Shown in pieces: positions 29,469 through 41,409 of a stretch of DNA of 64,000 nt. The position numbers and the translations under genes were made by a program. The stretch covers positions 248,001-312,000 of the forward strand of contig NW_025813737.1 of NCBI RefSeq assembly GCF_021917145.1. The letters run 5' to 3'. Source of the stretch: Hypomesus transpacificus (Eukaryota > Chordata > Actinopteri > Osmeriformes > Osmeridae). The notes under the pieces were generated by a model, which was not told the origin of the DNA, searched no databases, and was given only the letters and a program-made list of their open reading frames with translations. Every line of letters starts with the position of its first letter. Position 1 is the first letter of the stretch.

Positions 29469-29843
29469 CAAAACCTAAGTCCATTTTGAATGGGAGTCAA
29501 TGGGCGGAGTACCAGAGGCACAAACTTTTAAGCCTCCAAAACCTAAGTCCATTTTGAATGGAAGTCAATGGGCGGATGCCCAGGTGCACAAAATTCTAAG
29601 CCTTCAAAACCTAAGTCCATTTTGAATGGAAGTCAATGGGCGGATGCCCAGGTGCACAAAATTCTAAGCCTTCAAAACCTAAGTCCATTTTGAATGGAAG
29701 TCAATGGGCGGATGCCCAGGTGCACAAAATTCTAAGCCTCCAAAACCTAAGTCCATTTTGAATGGAAGTCAATGGGCGGATGCCCAGGTGCACAAAATTC
29801 TAAGCCTTCAAAACCTAAGTCCATTTTGAATGGAAGTCAATTG
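29469..29843. repeat. 68-bp minisatellite, unit 2 (6 copies)
   Basis: Starts 29469, 29537, 29605, 29673, 29741, 29809. Confidence 0.93.
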
Positions 29844-30253
29844 GATGACCAGGGGCACATATTTCTTAAAGTTGCATTTAATGGGTTTTAACACAGGGGG
29901 TGGGCTTAATAGTGGGTGCACAGGGCCCCCCGGTGAATGGGTGATGGGGGACACCCCCCCCGGAGGTGTGCAGTCCCCCCTTGGAGAGGGGGTCCCCGGG
30001 GAGGCCGGGAGGGTGTGGGGGGGTCCCCTTGGATCCCAAAAGTGGGTGTGCAGGGTGCGGCCGGAGTGGGGGTCCCTTGGGAGCCCGGGGATGGGTGCCC
30101 GGGGACGTCCCGGAGTGGTGGTCCCCTGGGAGGCCGGGGATGACCGTGTGAGGGTGCGCTGGAGGTGTGGAAAGGTGAAAAAGGGTAAAATTCGCCGTTT
30201 CTCGCCCGAGCGTGGGATTTGGCTGGGGACACTTTTATAATTCAAGTTGGAGG

Positions 30254-31444
30254 CTGGGGCAGCGGGTAGTGTGTTTTTTCTCCCCGGAAAAGGTGTACTT
30301 TTTTCGGGGGAGACGTTTGAAATATTCGTGGGCCTCCCGTTTTCGTTTTGCCCCATGGATTTGAACGGGGACAATTTTCCCATATAAGTTAGAGGCGGGG
30401 GCAGCGTGCACTGTGGTCATTTCACCCGGAAAACGTGTTCCCGACTCGGTAGAAGCGTTTGAAATCTTGTTTCGTTCCGTGCGTTTCCCGCGCGCGTGCA
30501 CGCCCGGGGGTCTCTCATGGGCCTTCTTCCCCCGGTCCATACCTATCCAAAAAGTCTTCCCCCGAGTCTCTGAGTGCCCGCAAAGTGGAGATGCCTCCAC
30601 ACGAGTCTCAAATTCCTTCCACTTTTGCCGACTGAAAGTGTGCTTGACTTTTTGAATGCTTTGGAGGTGTAAAATTCACAGTTATTCACCCGAACGTGGG
30701 ATTTGGCTGGGGACACTTTTAAAATTCAAGTTAGACCCGGGGGTAGCGTGGAGAGTGTTTATCTTCCCCGGAAAAGGTGTACTTTTTTCGGGGGAGACGT
30801 TTGAAATATTCGTCGGCCTCCCGTGTCCGTTGTGTCCCATGGATCTCGACGGGGACAATTTTCCCATTTAAGTTAGAGGCGGGGGCAGCGGGGAATTTGT
30901 TTTCTTTCCCCGGAAAAGGTGTACTTTTTTCGGGGGAGACGTTTGAAATATTCGTCGGCCTCCCGTGTCCGTTGTGTCCCATGGATCTCGACGGGGACAA
31001 TTTTCCCATTTAAGTTAGAGGCGGGGGCAGCGTGCACTGTGGTTATTTCACCCGGAAAACGTGTTCCCATTTCGGTAGAAGCGTTTGAAATCTTGTTTCG
31101 TTCCGTGCGTCTCCCACGCGCGTGCACGCCCGGGGGTCTCTCCTCGGCCTTCTTCCCCCGGTCCATACCTATCCAAAAAGTCTTCCCCCGAGTCTCTGAG
31201 TGCCCGCAAAGTGGAGATGCCTCTACACAAGTCTCAATTCCTTCCACTTTTGCAGACTGAAAGTGTGCTTGACTTATTGAATGCTGGCAAGATAATAAAT
31301 TCACAGTTATTCAACGGAACATGGGATTTGGCTGGGGACTCTTTTATTATTCCAGTTAGACCCGGGGGCACGGAGGGGAGTGTTTATTTTCCCCTGAAAA
31401 GGTGTACTTATTTCAGGGGAGACGTTTGAATTTTTGTTTCGGTT
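30254..31444. repeat. 142-bp imperfect tandem repeats, unit 2
   Basis: Counterpart of 24290-25480 with only a few base changes. Confidence 0.75.
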
Positions 31445-31700
31445 CCTGTGTCGCGCACGCGCACGTGCGCAAAAGTTGCACACCGGGGTTTTGTTGCCCC
31501 GGATCTTACCTATCCAACGAGCCTTTATTCACAAAAATCGGTTGAACGGCACCGGAGATAACCGTGTTTGACCGTTTTCCCAGCCTTTTCAGCAGTCTCC
31601 CAGCTTCGAGATTACAAACTTTACATGGTCGCGGGCCCCAGTCCACCAGACGACCATCGGCGCGGTTTCAGAAACCTGGTTTTCAGAGACCTGAAAGAAC

Positions 31701-34503
31701 CAGAGGGTCTGCCCAGGACCCAGTGCCCGCCCAAGAGGCACCCCGGTCGGATACCCCCCGGACCCCGAGAGGCCTGGAGGTCAACCATGGACTCAAACAT
31801 CCAGCAGAGGGTCTGCCCAGGACCCCGTGCCCGCCCAAGAGGCACCCCGGTCGGATACCCCCGCACCCTGGCGACCCCTGGAGGTCAAACATGGACTCAA
31901 ACATCCAGCAGGGGTTCTGCCCAGGACCCCGTGCCCACCCAAGAGGCACCCCGGTCGGATACCCCCCGGACCCCGAGAGGCCTGGAGGTCAAACATGGAC
32001 TCAAACATCCAGCAGAGGGTCTGCCCAGGACCCAGTGCCCGCCCAAGAGGCACCCCGGTCGGATACCCCCGCACCCCGAGACCCCTGGAGGTCAAACATG
32101 GACTCAAACATCCAGCAGAGGGTCTGCCCAGGACCCAGTGCCCGCCCAAGAGGCACCCCGGTCGGATACCCCCGCACCCCGAGACCCCTGGAGGTCAAAC
32201 ATGGACTCAAACATCCAGCAGAGGGTCTGCCCAGGACCCAGTGCCCGCCCAAGAGGCACCCCGGTCGGATACCCCCGCACCCCGAGACCCCTGGAGGTCA
32301 AACATGGACTCAAACATCCAGCAGAGGGTCTGCCCAGGACCCAGTGCCCGCCCAAGAGGCACCCCGGTCGGATACCCCCGCACCCCGAGACCCCTGGAGG
32401 TCAAACATGGACTCAAACATCCAGCAGAGGGTCTGCCCAGGACCCAGTGCCCGCCCAAGAGGCACCCCGGTCGGATACCCCCGCACCCCGAGACCCCTGG
32501 AGGTCAAACATGGACTCAAACATCCAGCAGAGGGTCTGCCCAGGACCCAGTGCCCGCCCAAGAGGCACCCCGGTCGGATACCCCCGCACCCCGAGACCCC
32601 TGGAGGTCAAACATGGACTCAAACATCCAGCAGAGGGTCTGCCCAGGACCCAGTGCCCGCCCAAGAGGCACCCCGGTCGGATACCCCCGCACCCCGAGAC
32701 CCCTGGAGGTCAAACATGGACTCAAACATCCAGCAGAGGGTCTGCCCAGGACCCAGTGCCCGCCCAAGAGGCACCCCGGTCGGATACCCCCGCACCCCGA
32801 GACCCCTGGAGGTCAAACATGGACTCAAACATCCAGCAGGGGTTCTGCCCAGGACCCCGTGCCCACCCAAGAGGCACCCCGGTCGGATACCCCCCGGACC
32901 CCGAGAGGCCTGGAGGTCAACCATGGACTCAAACATCCAGCAGGGGGTCTGCCCAGGACCCAGTGCCCGCCCAAGAGGCACCCCGGTCGGATACCCCCGC
33001 ACCCTGGCGACCCCTGGAGGTCAACCATGGACTCAAACATCCAGCAGGGGGTCTGCCCAGGACCCCCAGGACCCCGTGCCCGCCCAAGAGGCACCCCGGT
33101 CGGATACCCCCGCACCCCGAGACCCCTGGAGGTCAAACATGGACTCAAACATCCAGCAGAGGGTCTGCCCAGGACCCAGTGCCCGCCCAAGAGGCACCCC
33201 GGTCGGATACCCCCGCACCCCGAGACCCCTGGAGGTCAAACATGGACTCAAACATCCAGCAGAGGGTCTGCCCAGGACCCAGTGCCCGCCCAAGAGGCAC
33301 CCCGGTCGGATACCCCCGCACCCCGAGACCCCTGGAGGTCAAACATGGACTCAAACATCCAGCAGAGGGTCTGCCCAGGACCCAGTGCCCGCCCAAGAGG
33401 CACCCCGGTCGGATACCCCCGCACCCCGAGACCCCTGGAGGTCAAACATGGACTCAAACATCCAGCAGAGGGTCTGCCCAGGACCCAGTGCCCGCCCAAG
33501 AGGCACCCCGGTCGGATACCCCCGCACCCCGAGACCCCTGGAGGTCAAACATGGACTCAAACATCCAGCAGAGGGTCTGCCCAGGACCCAGTGCCCGCCC
33601 AAGAGGCACCCCGGTCGGATACCCCCGCACCCCGAGACCCCTGGAGGTCAAACATGGACTCAAACATCCAGCAGAGGGTCTGCCCAGGACCCAGTGCCCG
33701 CCCAAGAGGCACCCCGGTCGGATACCCCCGCACCCCGAGACCCCTGGAGGTCAAACATGGACTCAAACATCCAGCAGAGGGTCTGCCCAGGACCCAGTGC
33801 CCGCCCAAGAGGCACCCCGGTCGGATACCCCCGCACCCCGAGACCCCTGGAGGTCAAACATGGACTCAAACATCCAGCAGAGGGTCTGCCCAGGACCCAG
33901 TGCCCGCCCAAGAGGCACCCCGGTCGGATACCCCCGCACCCCGAGACCCCTGGAGGTCAAACATGGACTCAAACATCCAGCAGAGGGTCTGCCCAGGACC
34001 CAGTGCCCGCCCAAGAGGCACCCCGGTCGGATACCCCCGCACCCCGAGACCCCTGGAGGTCAAACATGGACTCAAACATCCAGCAGAGGGTCTGCCCAGG
34101 ACCCAGTGCCCGCCCAAGAGGCACCCCGGTCGGATACCCCCGCACCCCGAGACCCCTGGAGGTCAACCATGGACTCAAACATCCAGCAGAGGGTCTGCCC
34201 AGGACCCAGTGCCCGCCCAAGAGGCACCCCGGTCGGATACCCCCGCACCCCGAGACCCCTGGAGGTCAAACATGGACTCAAACATCCAGCAGAGGGTCTG
34301 CCCAGGACCCAGTGCCCGCCCAAGAGGCACCCCGGTCGGATACCCCCGCACCCCGAGACCCCTGGAGGTCAACCATGGACTCAAACATCCAGCAGAGGGT
34401 CTGCCCAGGACCCAGTGCCCGCCCAAGAGGCACCCCGGTCGGATACCCCCGCACCCTGGCGACCCCTGGAGGTAAAACATGGACTCAAACATCCAGCAGA
34501 TGG
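31701..34503. repeat. 103-bp minisatellite, unit 2 (about 27 copies)
   Basis: Ten copies more than unit 1. The marker copy with the 9-bp insertion (about 33061) is kept, and the expansion lies to its left and right. Three + frames are open for about 880-1000 codons each. Confidence 0.93.
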
Positions 34504-34910
34504 CAGCCTACCCTCTAAAACCAAAGGTCAGTTTCCCCCTCTCCCTCACCTGATCCTCAACTGAGCCGTGGATGTGTGAATAACCGCCGTGGCAGATGGC
34601 AATGGAAATGGGTGACCGGGGTTCGTACCCCAGAGGCGTCTTACTTTCCCCAATCTAATTTCGGGGGAACACTTTATAAAACGGCTGAGTAGCCCACTCT
34701 CTTAGGCTTTTAACCCCGGTGAATAATATGGGGTGGACGCCGTGGACGCGTGACGTAGGCCCGGGTGTTTGGAGCGTCCAATTAAACCCGGCTTAGGGCT
34801 AGGGCGCACGTCCACTTTGAGGGAGAGGAGTGGCCGATGTGAGATGTGTATGCTCGGGCTTTGAAACCCACGTAAACACGAGACGAAATTCATTCAAATG
34901 GTTCTTTTAT

Positions 34911-36230
34911 TCAAACATTTGGACCACACAGCAAAGCAGCGATGTTTTTGCGGGCCTGAACATGCCCAAGAGGTGTCCCAATGCGGACATAAAACCTCTC
35001 TTCGGTAACAGCAGAATGGCACATATGGTGAGCTATCAAATTTCGTTCCGACCCGCTCATGTGGGTCCAATTTAATGTGCTTATGGAATGGCGTAAGTGA
35101 TGCAGGGTGATGCCTTGGTGGCCCAAGCTATGCATCAACTTCCGGACGTTTGTGGATAGCCCATTCATGCAAGATCCGCTGCGGGAAAAGAACAGTCTCT
35201 GGTCGGTGTTCCGAGGGTAACCGGGAAGCTTGGTGGATGCCTCTACAAAGCGAGAGAGCCATCCATGCTCTTCCCCCGTGAGAGCTAAGACGGCAGGGCC
35301 ATGATATTGCGCCGTCTTGTGCTCCGGCACTGAAACAAGAAACATATCCTCCAGGCGCTCGGCGGAGGCAAAGTTGTCGCGGGTCATCTCCAAGAAAACC
35401 CCGCGCCTGGCGCCGTTGAATATTGTAACCTGCAGGATGATGGCAGCTGCAGCCCTGTTAGCGTTCCGATGCGTAGCAGCCCTCTCCAAAGCCAGCAGTA
35501 GCTCGGGTATGCACCTATCCAAATCGGTGCCAATGGCACGGATCTCCTCACTCCTTAGCAGGCCCGTCTGCTGGGAATGGGTGATGGTCAGCCGGTGTCT
35601 ACGAACGTTGACACGGTTGTCTCTTGAAAGCTTGCTCAATTTCATGAGCATGGGACGGAGGACCTTTTTCGAAACGGCAAGGCCGGTCGGCTTATAATCT
35701 TTAACCCACTTCACAAACGCAGTAACGTCACAGAGGTACGATTTGAGGGTACTCGCCTTCAGACCTCGGGTGGACAGGTCGCTGTACCAACTTTGAACTG
35801 CTTCTGGTTCTTCAAAGTTCTTAATTTGACCCATAAAGTCTATGATTCGATTAACGGTGCTTTTGACGTTTTCCATCTGTCTTTTCGAAGCTTGCGGGAT
35901 CACCAGGTAAGCGTGGTAAGCGCTCACAATGGTCCCAGTGTCTGTGTCTTCGTCGGTTGAGCTGCAGCTGGAACTGGGGCTGGAACTGGACATGTTCTGG
36001 TGGGTCTCCGGACCGGTGGGTACAGCGTTGTGGGTATTTGAGCACCCCGGCTTGAGGTGTTGATCGTCCTCGGCGGCATCCTTGGATGTCAGTCCTCTGT
36101 AAGCATTGTCGTAATCGTGGGTGCCAACTTTCAATTTGTGCACCTTTGTAAGATGTCTGTCTAGTCGGGCGAAAGGTTTCCCAGAGCAGAGAATGCAGGG
36201 TTTCACTACCTTCTTCCTTGAAACGTCCAT
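34911..36230 (-). CDS. Tyrosine recombinase, unit 3
   Basis: 439 residues from ATG 36230, intact with all six catalytic residues, although the rest of the unit is lost. Same sequence as in unit 2. AATAAA overlaps the stop (34906-34911). Confidence 0.9.
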   Translation of the reverse strand: MDVSRKKVVKPCILCSGKPFARLDRHLTKVHKLKVGTHDYDNAYRGLTSKDAAEDDQHLKPGCSNTHNAVPTGPETHQNMSSSSPSSSCSSTDEDTDTGTIVSAYHAYLVIPQASKRQMENVKSTVNRIIDFMGQIKNFEEPEAVQSWYSDLSTRGLKASTLKSYLCDVTAFVKWVKDYKPTGLAVSKKVLRPMLMKLSKLSRDNRVNVRRHRLTITHSQQTGLLRSEEIRAIGTDLDRCIPELLLALERAATHRNANRAAAAIILQVTIFNGARRGVFLEMTRDNFASAERLEDMFLVSVPEHKTAQYHGPAVLALTGEEHGWLSRFVEASTKLPGYPRNTDQRLFFSRSGSCMNGLSTNVRKLMHSLGHQGITLHHLRHSISTLNWTHMSGSERNLIAHHMCHSAVTEERFYVRIGTPLGHVQARKNIAALLCGPNV

Positions 36231-36463
36231 GATGTGCGGCAAGCATTGAGGTCGGTCGGCATCAATCAAGGCATAATTGCCGATTGGCAGGAAGGTGTTT
36301 TTCCATGGGAAGCGTGTACTGGGCGGGGACAGTGTTGATCCATGGTAGGGGAGTCAATGGAGGGACGCCGAGAGGCAAGGAGTGGTACTTCCCCAAAAAC
36401 CAAAGCCCACAAACAGTCACCCTCCTGTGGACTCAAAAGGGATGACATGTCGGTGAAAACAAC

Positions 36464-36974
36464 CAAAACCTAAGTCCATTTTGAATGGGAGTCAATGGGC
36501 GGAGTACCAGAGGCACAAACTTTTAAGCCTCCAAAACCTAAGTCCATTTTGAATGGAAGTCAATGGGCGGATGCCCAGGTGCACAAAATTCTAAGCCTTC
36601 AAAACCTAAGTCCATTTTGAATGGAAGTCAATGGGCGGATGCCCAGGTGCACAAAATTCTAAGCCTTCAAAACCTAAGTCCATTTTGAATGGAAGTCAAT
36701 GGGCGGATGCCCAGGTGCACAAAATTCTAAGCCTTCAAAACCTAAGTCCATTTTGAATGGAAGTCAATGGGCGGATGCCCAGGTGCACAAAATTCTAAGC
36801 CTTCAAAACCTAAGTCCATTTTGAATGGAAGTCAATGGGCGGATGCCCAGGTGCACAAAATTCTAAGCCTCCAAAACCTAAGTCCATTTTGAATGGAAGT
36901 CAATGGGCGGATGCCCAGGTGCACAAAATTCTAAGCCTTCAAAACCTAAGTCCATTTTGAATGGAAGTCAATTG
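36464..36974. repeat. 68-bp minisatellite, unit 3 (8 copies)
   Basis: Starts 36464 to 36940 at 68-bp spacing. Confidence 0.93.
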
Positions 36975-37118
36975 GATGACCAGGGGCACATATTTCTTAA
37001 AGTTGCATTTAATGGGTTTTAACACAGGGGGTGGGCTTAATAGTGGGTGCACAGGGCCCCCCGGTGAATGGGTGATGGGGGACACGCCCCCCGGAGGTGT
37101 GCAGTCCCCCCTTGGAGA

Positions 37119-37181
37119 GGGGTTGGGGTTGGGGTTGGGGTTGGGGTTGGGGTTGGGGTTAGGGTTAGGGTTAGGGTTAGG
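37119..37181 (+). repeat. Interstitial telomeric tract with TTGGGG variants
   Basis: About six TTGGGG units followed by four TTAGGG units, directly attached to the broken third recombinase unit. Confidence 0.9.
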
Positions 37182-38167
37182 TGTGGTAGTAATAACGAGG
37201 AAACACCCTGTGGGACCCCGACGGGACCACAGTACTGGTGAGACCCCATTTAGGCACGCGCACCTGAAACCCAACTCACTCCGTCCCCCTGGAATGAATA
37301 AATGAGCAAGAGTCTGTTTTATAGGCTCCTCCTTCTCTACTGCCAGTCACATTGGCCAATAGAAGTAGTATTAACATCCCACAGGGATACAGTTGTCCGA
37401 AGACTTTCCAAAATGTAATTAAAAAATGTAATTAAAACCGTTCTCAGACTCAGAATCCCCGTAAAGGTTAAGACCAACGTCATCCAGAAGCCCAGGGCCA
37501 GCAGTCTCACAGAGAAATCATGTAACACAAGCACATCCCTACTCTGAACAATAATACAACCCAGACCACCAAAGCCTGCAAAGTGGTTGAGGTCACATCC
37601 GATCTTCCCCAGCACCAACAATGCCGACCGTGATGCCCAATCAATGCCCTGACAGATGACCGCCGGCTAGCCTGACACCAGGATCACATCCGATATACCC
37701 GATGCCCACCGCCACTCCAGGCAGTCACCCGAGACCACGTCCCATGACAAGGCCCAAGATCGGGATCACTGTAGAGCGCTGAGAGCCCAGCAGTGAGTCC
37801 AGGTGGTTCAGAGATTATGGTTTTAGCCCATGAGACAAAACAAACTCAAGAGACACCGGCCCAGGCCTCAATGGACCGAAGGTCATGATTCAATGAGTAC
37901 AGAGTCGGCCCAAATCCGGATCCCGTTGGTCTTCATCCAACATCCCGTCTCCAGGTCCTCTTCAACTGCTGTTGTTTCCTTGTTGTCAAACCTGACCTTT
38001 TTAATAAATGGGAGCCCATCAGTCTTCATCCAACCTCCTGTGTCCAAGTCTTCTTCAACTGCTGTTGTTTCCTTGTTGTCAAACCTGACCTTTTTAATAA
38101 ATGGGAGCCCATCAGTCTTCATCCAACATCCTGTGTCCAAGTCTTCTTCAATTGTTGTTTCCTTGTT
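37182..38167 (-). repeat. TAR-A type 1, truncated copy a
   Basis: Starts GTGTGGTAGTAATAACGAGG. It ends within the 93-bp repeat at TTTCCTTGTTGG where TTAGGG begins. 1013 bp from the next copy including telomeric repeats. Confidence 0.85.
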
Positions 38168-38194
38168 GGGGTTAGGGTTAGGGTTAGGGTTAGG
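38168..38194 (+). repeat. Interstitial telomeric tract
   Basis: Perfect GGGGTTAGGG(TTAGGG)n between two identical TAR-A fragments. Confidence 0.9.
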
Positions 38195-39180
38195 TGTGGT
38201 AGTAATAACGAGGAAACACCCTGTGGGACCCCGACGGGACCACAGTACTGGTGAGACCCCATTTAGGCACGCGCACCTGAAGCCCAACTCACTCCGTCCC
38301 CCTGGAATGAATAAATGAGCAAGAGTCTGTTTTATAGGCTCCTCCTTCTCTACTGCCAGTCACATTGGCCAATAGAAGTAGTATTAACATCCCACAGGGA
38401 TACAGTTGTCCGAAGACTTTCCAAAATGTAATTAAAAAATGTAATTAAAACCGTTCTCAGACTCAGAATCCCCGTAAAGGTTAAGACCAACGTCATCCAG
38501 AAGCCCAGGGCCAGCAGTCTCACAGAGAAATCATGTAACACAAGCACATCCCTACTCTGAACAATAATACAACCCAGACCACCAAAGCCTGCAAAGTGGT
38601 TGAGGTCACATCCGATCTTCCCCAGCACCAACAATGCCGACCGTGATGCCCAATCAATGCCCTGACAGATGACCGCCGGCTAGCCTGACACCAGGATCAC
38701 ATCCGATATACCCGATGCCCACCGCCACTCCAGGCAGTCACCCGAGACCACGTCCCATGACAAGGCCCAAGATCGGGATCACTGTAGAGCGCTGAGAGCC
38801 CAGCAGTGAGTCCAGGTGGTTCAGAGATTATGGTTTTAGCCCATGAGACAAAACAAACTCAAAAGACACCGGCCCAGGCCTCAATGGACCGAAGGTCATG
38901 ATTCAATGAGTACAGAGTCGGCCCAAATCCGGATCCCGTTGGTCTTCATCCAACATCCTGTCTCCAGGTCCTCTTCAACTGCTGTTGTTTCCTTGTTGTC
39001 AAACCTGACCTTTTTAATAAATGGGAGCCCATCAGTCTTCATCCAACCTCCTGTGTCCAAGTCTTCTTCAACTGCTGTTGTTTCCTTGTTGTCAAACCTG
39101 ACCTTTTTAATAAATGGGAGCCCATCAGTCTTCATCCAACATCCTGTGTCCAAGTCTTCTTCAATTGTTGTTTCCTTGTT
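38195..39180 (-). repeat. TAR-A type 1, truncated copy b
   Basis: Near-identical to 37182-38167 and broken at the same base, so one was made from the other by tandem duplication, not by independent truncation. Confidence 0.85.
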
Positions 39181-39213
39181 GGGGTTAGGATTAGGGTTAG
39201 GGTTAGGGTTAGG
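39181..39213 (+). repeat. Interstitial telomeric tract
   Basis: TTAGGATTAGGG followed by TTAGGG units; one hexamer longer than the tract at 38168. Confidence 0.9.
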
Positions 39214-41342
39214 TGTGGTAGTAATAACGAGGAAACACCCTGTGGGACCCCGACGGGACCACAGTACTGGTGAGACCCCATTTAGGCACGCGCACCTGAA
39301 GCCCAACTCACTCCGTCCCCCTGGAATGAATAAATGAGCAAGAGTCTGTTTTATAGGCTCCTCCTTCTCTACTGCCAGTCACATTGGCCAATAGAAGTAG
39401 TATTAACATCCCACAGGGATACAGTTGTCCGAAGACTTTCCAAAATGTAATTAAAAAATGTAATTAAAACCGTTCTCAGACTCAGAATCCCCGTAAAGGT
39501 TAAGACCAACGTCATCCAGAAGCCCAGGGCCAGCAGTCTCACAGAGAAATCATGTAACACAAGCACATCCCTACTCTGAACAATAATACAACCCAGACCA
39601 CCAAAGCCTGCAAAGTGGTTGAGGTCACATCCGATCTTCCCCAGCACCAACAATGCCGACCGTGATGCCCAATCAATGCCCTGACAGATGACCGCCGGCT
39701 AGCCTGACACCAGGATCACATCCGATATACCCGATGCCCACCGCCACTCCAGGCAGTCACCCGAGACCACGTCCCATGACAAGGCCCAAGATCGGGATCA
39801 CTGTAGAGCGCTGAGAGCCCAGCAGTGAGTCCAGGTGGTTCAGAGATTATGGTTTTAGCCCATGAGACAAAACAAACTCAAGAGACACCGGCCCAGGCCT
39901 CAATGGACCGAAGGTCATGATTCAATGAGTACAGAGTCGGCCCAAATCCGGATCCCGTTGGTCTTCATCCAACATCCCGTCTCCAGGTCCTCTTCAACTG
40001 CTGTTGTTTCCTTGTTGTCAAACCTGACCTTTTTAATAAATGGGAGCCCATCAGTCTTCATCCAACCTCCTGTGTCCAAGTCTTCTTCAACTGCTGTTGT
40101 TTCCTTGTTGTCAAACCTGACCTTTTTAATAAATGGGAGCCCATCAGTCTTCATCCAACATCCTGTGTCCAAGTCTTCTTCAATTGTTGTTTCCTTGTTG
40201 TCAAACCTGACCTTTTTAGCAAATAGGAGCCCATCGGCATAAACATCCCTCTGGATGATATACCACTCTAACACTGCCTATTGCTAAAATAAATATAGCT
40301 GTCACAGCGTCTGTCAGTCAAGAAGAAGTGAGAATTAAAGCCAAATGTGAGTCTAAATTGTGGAATCACATCATCATTAGTATACCCAGGATCATTGGGT
40401 GTTTCAGCCTTCGAAACACTAGACACCCTCACCATAGGCAGGCCCACCAGGGTTGATCAAATCCCCAGTGTGTGATTCCAGTCCAATTGGTACGTCAACA
40501 CCTGAATTTTGTAAAAAAGTCCAGTCCACAGAGAAACCGTCCCACCCAATGCTGTTCTGAGAAGAAATGGGAAAAACTAACAGAATGCCCAGACGCCTCA
40601 ACTCAAAGCGACTTTCCAATAAATTAGCGACTTTAACATTAAAAAGCAATTTTACTAATAAAAACCTAGCAAACAATCAAATATTCATGTCAATAATAAT
40701 ACCTACCTGAGCTGCTTCACAATAAGACAATATGAATGTCAATAATAATAATAATAATACTTACCTGTCCTAGGAATAAAAGAGGGTTAGGATAGAAAGC
40801 AGGGTTAGGTTTAGGAGAGAAAGAGAGACCCACCAGGGGTCTAGGGTTGGGGTTAGGATAGGGTGCAGGTGGGGTTAGGGTAGGGAGAGAGGGGGGGTTT
40901 GGAGAGAGGGGGGGTTGGGTTTAGGCAAGAGAAGGAGAAGGAAAATAGAGCAGTGACTCGTACAGTGCAGACACCCACAGGGCGAATGACACTGCTGCCC
41001 ACAGGGCTCGAGTCGAAATCTCCCGCCCTCCCCAAAGGAATCAATCCCAAGGGGCGGAAGGCAGAGACAGACTAGGAAGAGTAGAAAACAGTGAGCAAAA
41101 CACATTCCCCCTCCCAAAATAACCTCTTGAGTGAACAAATCCTGCAGAAAGCTTGATTGATTGAGGAAGTCTTGTGCCGTCCCGTTCAGAGTGATGTGAA
41201 AAATCTAAACTTAGAAGAGCAAAGCCACAGGCCTTCTCACAAAAATTGTCTTCATCTTCTTGAGGCAATATAAGAATTAATATAAGAATTAAGAGTGGAA
41301 AGGGGACGATAGGAGCAAGTCGGGCCAAGGCCCCGGCAAGGT
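39214..41342 (-). repeat. TAR-A type 1, longest copy
   Basis: Not truncated in the 93-bp repeat. It continues through a degenerate telomeric stretch (40785-40920) to the end sequence CGGGCCAAGGCCCCGGCAAGG, giving about 2.1 kb. No protein is recognised. Confidence 0.75.
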
Positions 41343-41376
41343 TAGGTGTGGTAGTAATAACGAGGAAACACCCTGT
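41343..41376 (-). repeat. TAR-A stub (about 34 bp)
   Basis: Only the first bases of TAR-A type 1 (GTGTGGTAGTAATAACGAGG and the following ACACCCTGTGGG), flanked on both sides by telomeric sequence. An extreme truncation. Confidence 0.8.
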
Positions 41377-41409
41377 GGGTTAGGGTTAGGGTTAGGGTTA
41401 GGGTTAGGT
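41377..41409 (+). repeat. Interstitial telomeric tract
   Basis: Five perfect TTAGGG units directly before the 3' end of PLE copy 2. Confidence 0.92.

Larger units (their letters stand above)
27798..34792 (-). mobile_element. Tyrosine-recombinase element, unit 2 (6995 bp)
   Basis: Same layout and almost the same sequence as unit 1. The 759-bp length difference is explained by four fewer 68-bp copies, ten more 103-bp copies and one base. The left junction is CCCGGC-TTAGGG-CTAGGG. Confidence 0.8.
34793..37118 (-). mobile_element. Tyrosine-recombinase element, unit 3, truncated and capped by telomeric repeats
   Basis: The first 2.33 kb of the unit (recombinase gene, eight 68-bp repeats, start of the GC-rich spacer). 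It stops at CCTTGGAGAGGGG, where units 1 and 2 continue GTCCCCGGGG, and passes into TTGGGG and TTAGGG repeats. It looks like a broken end healed by telomere addition. Confidence 0.8.

Noticed and set aside
21680-37118. CRISPR-like or prokaryotic integron interpretation of the recombinase plus repeats
   Set aside because: Repeats are contiguous minisatellites without spacers, the DNA is eukaryotic with AATAAA signals, and the protein has a C2H2-like finger.
21562-37118. DIRS retrotransposon
   Set aside because: DIRS elements carry RT, RNase H and often a methyltransferase beside the tyrosine recombinase; none of these frames exists in any unit.
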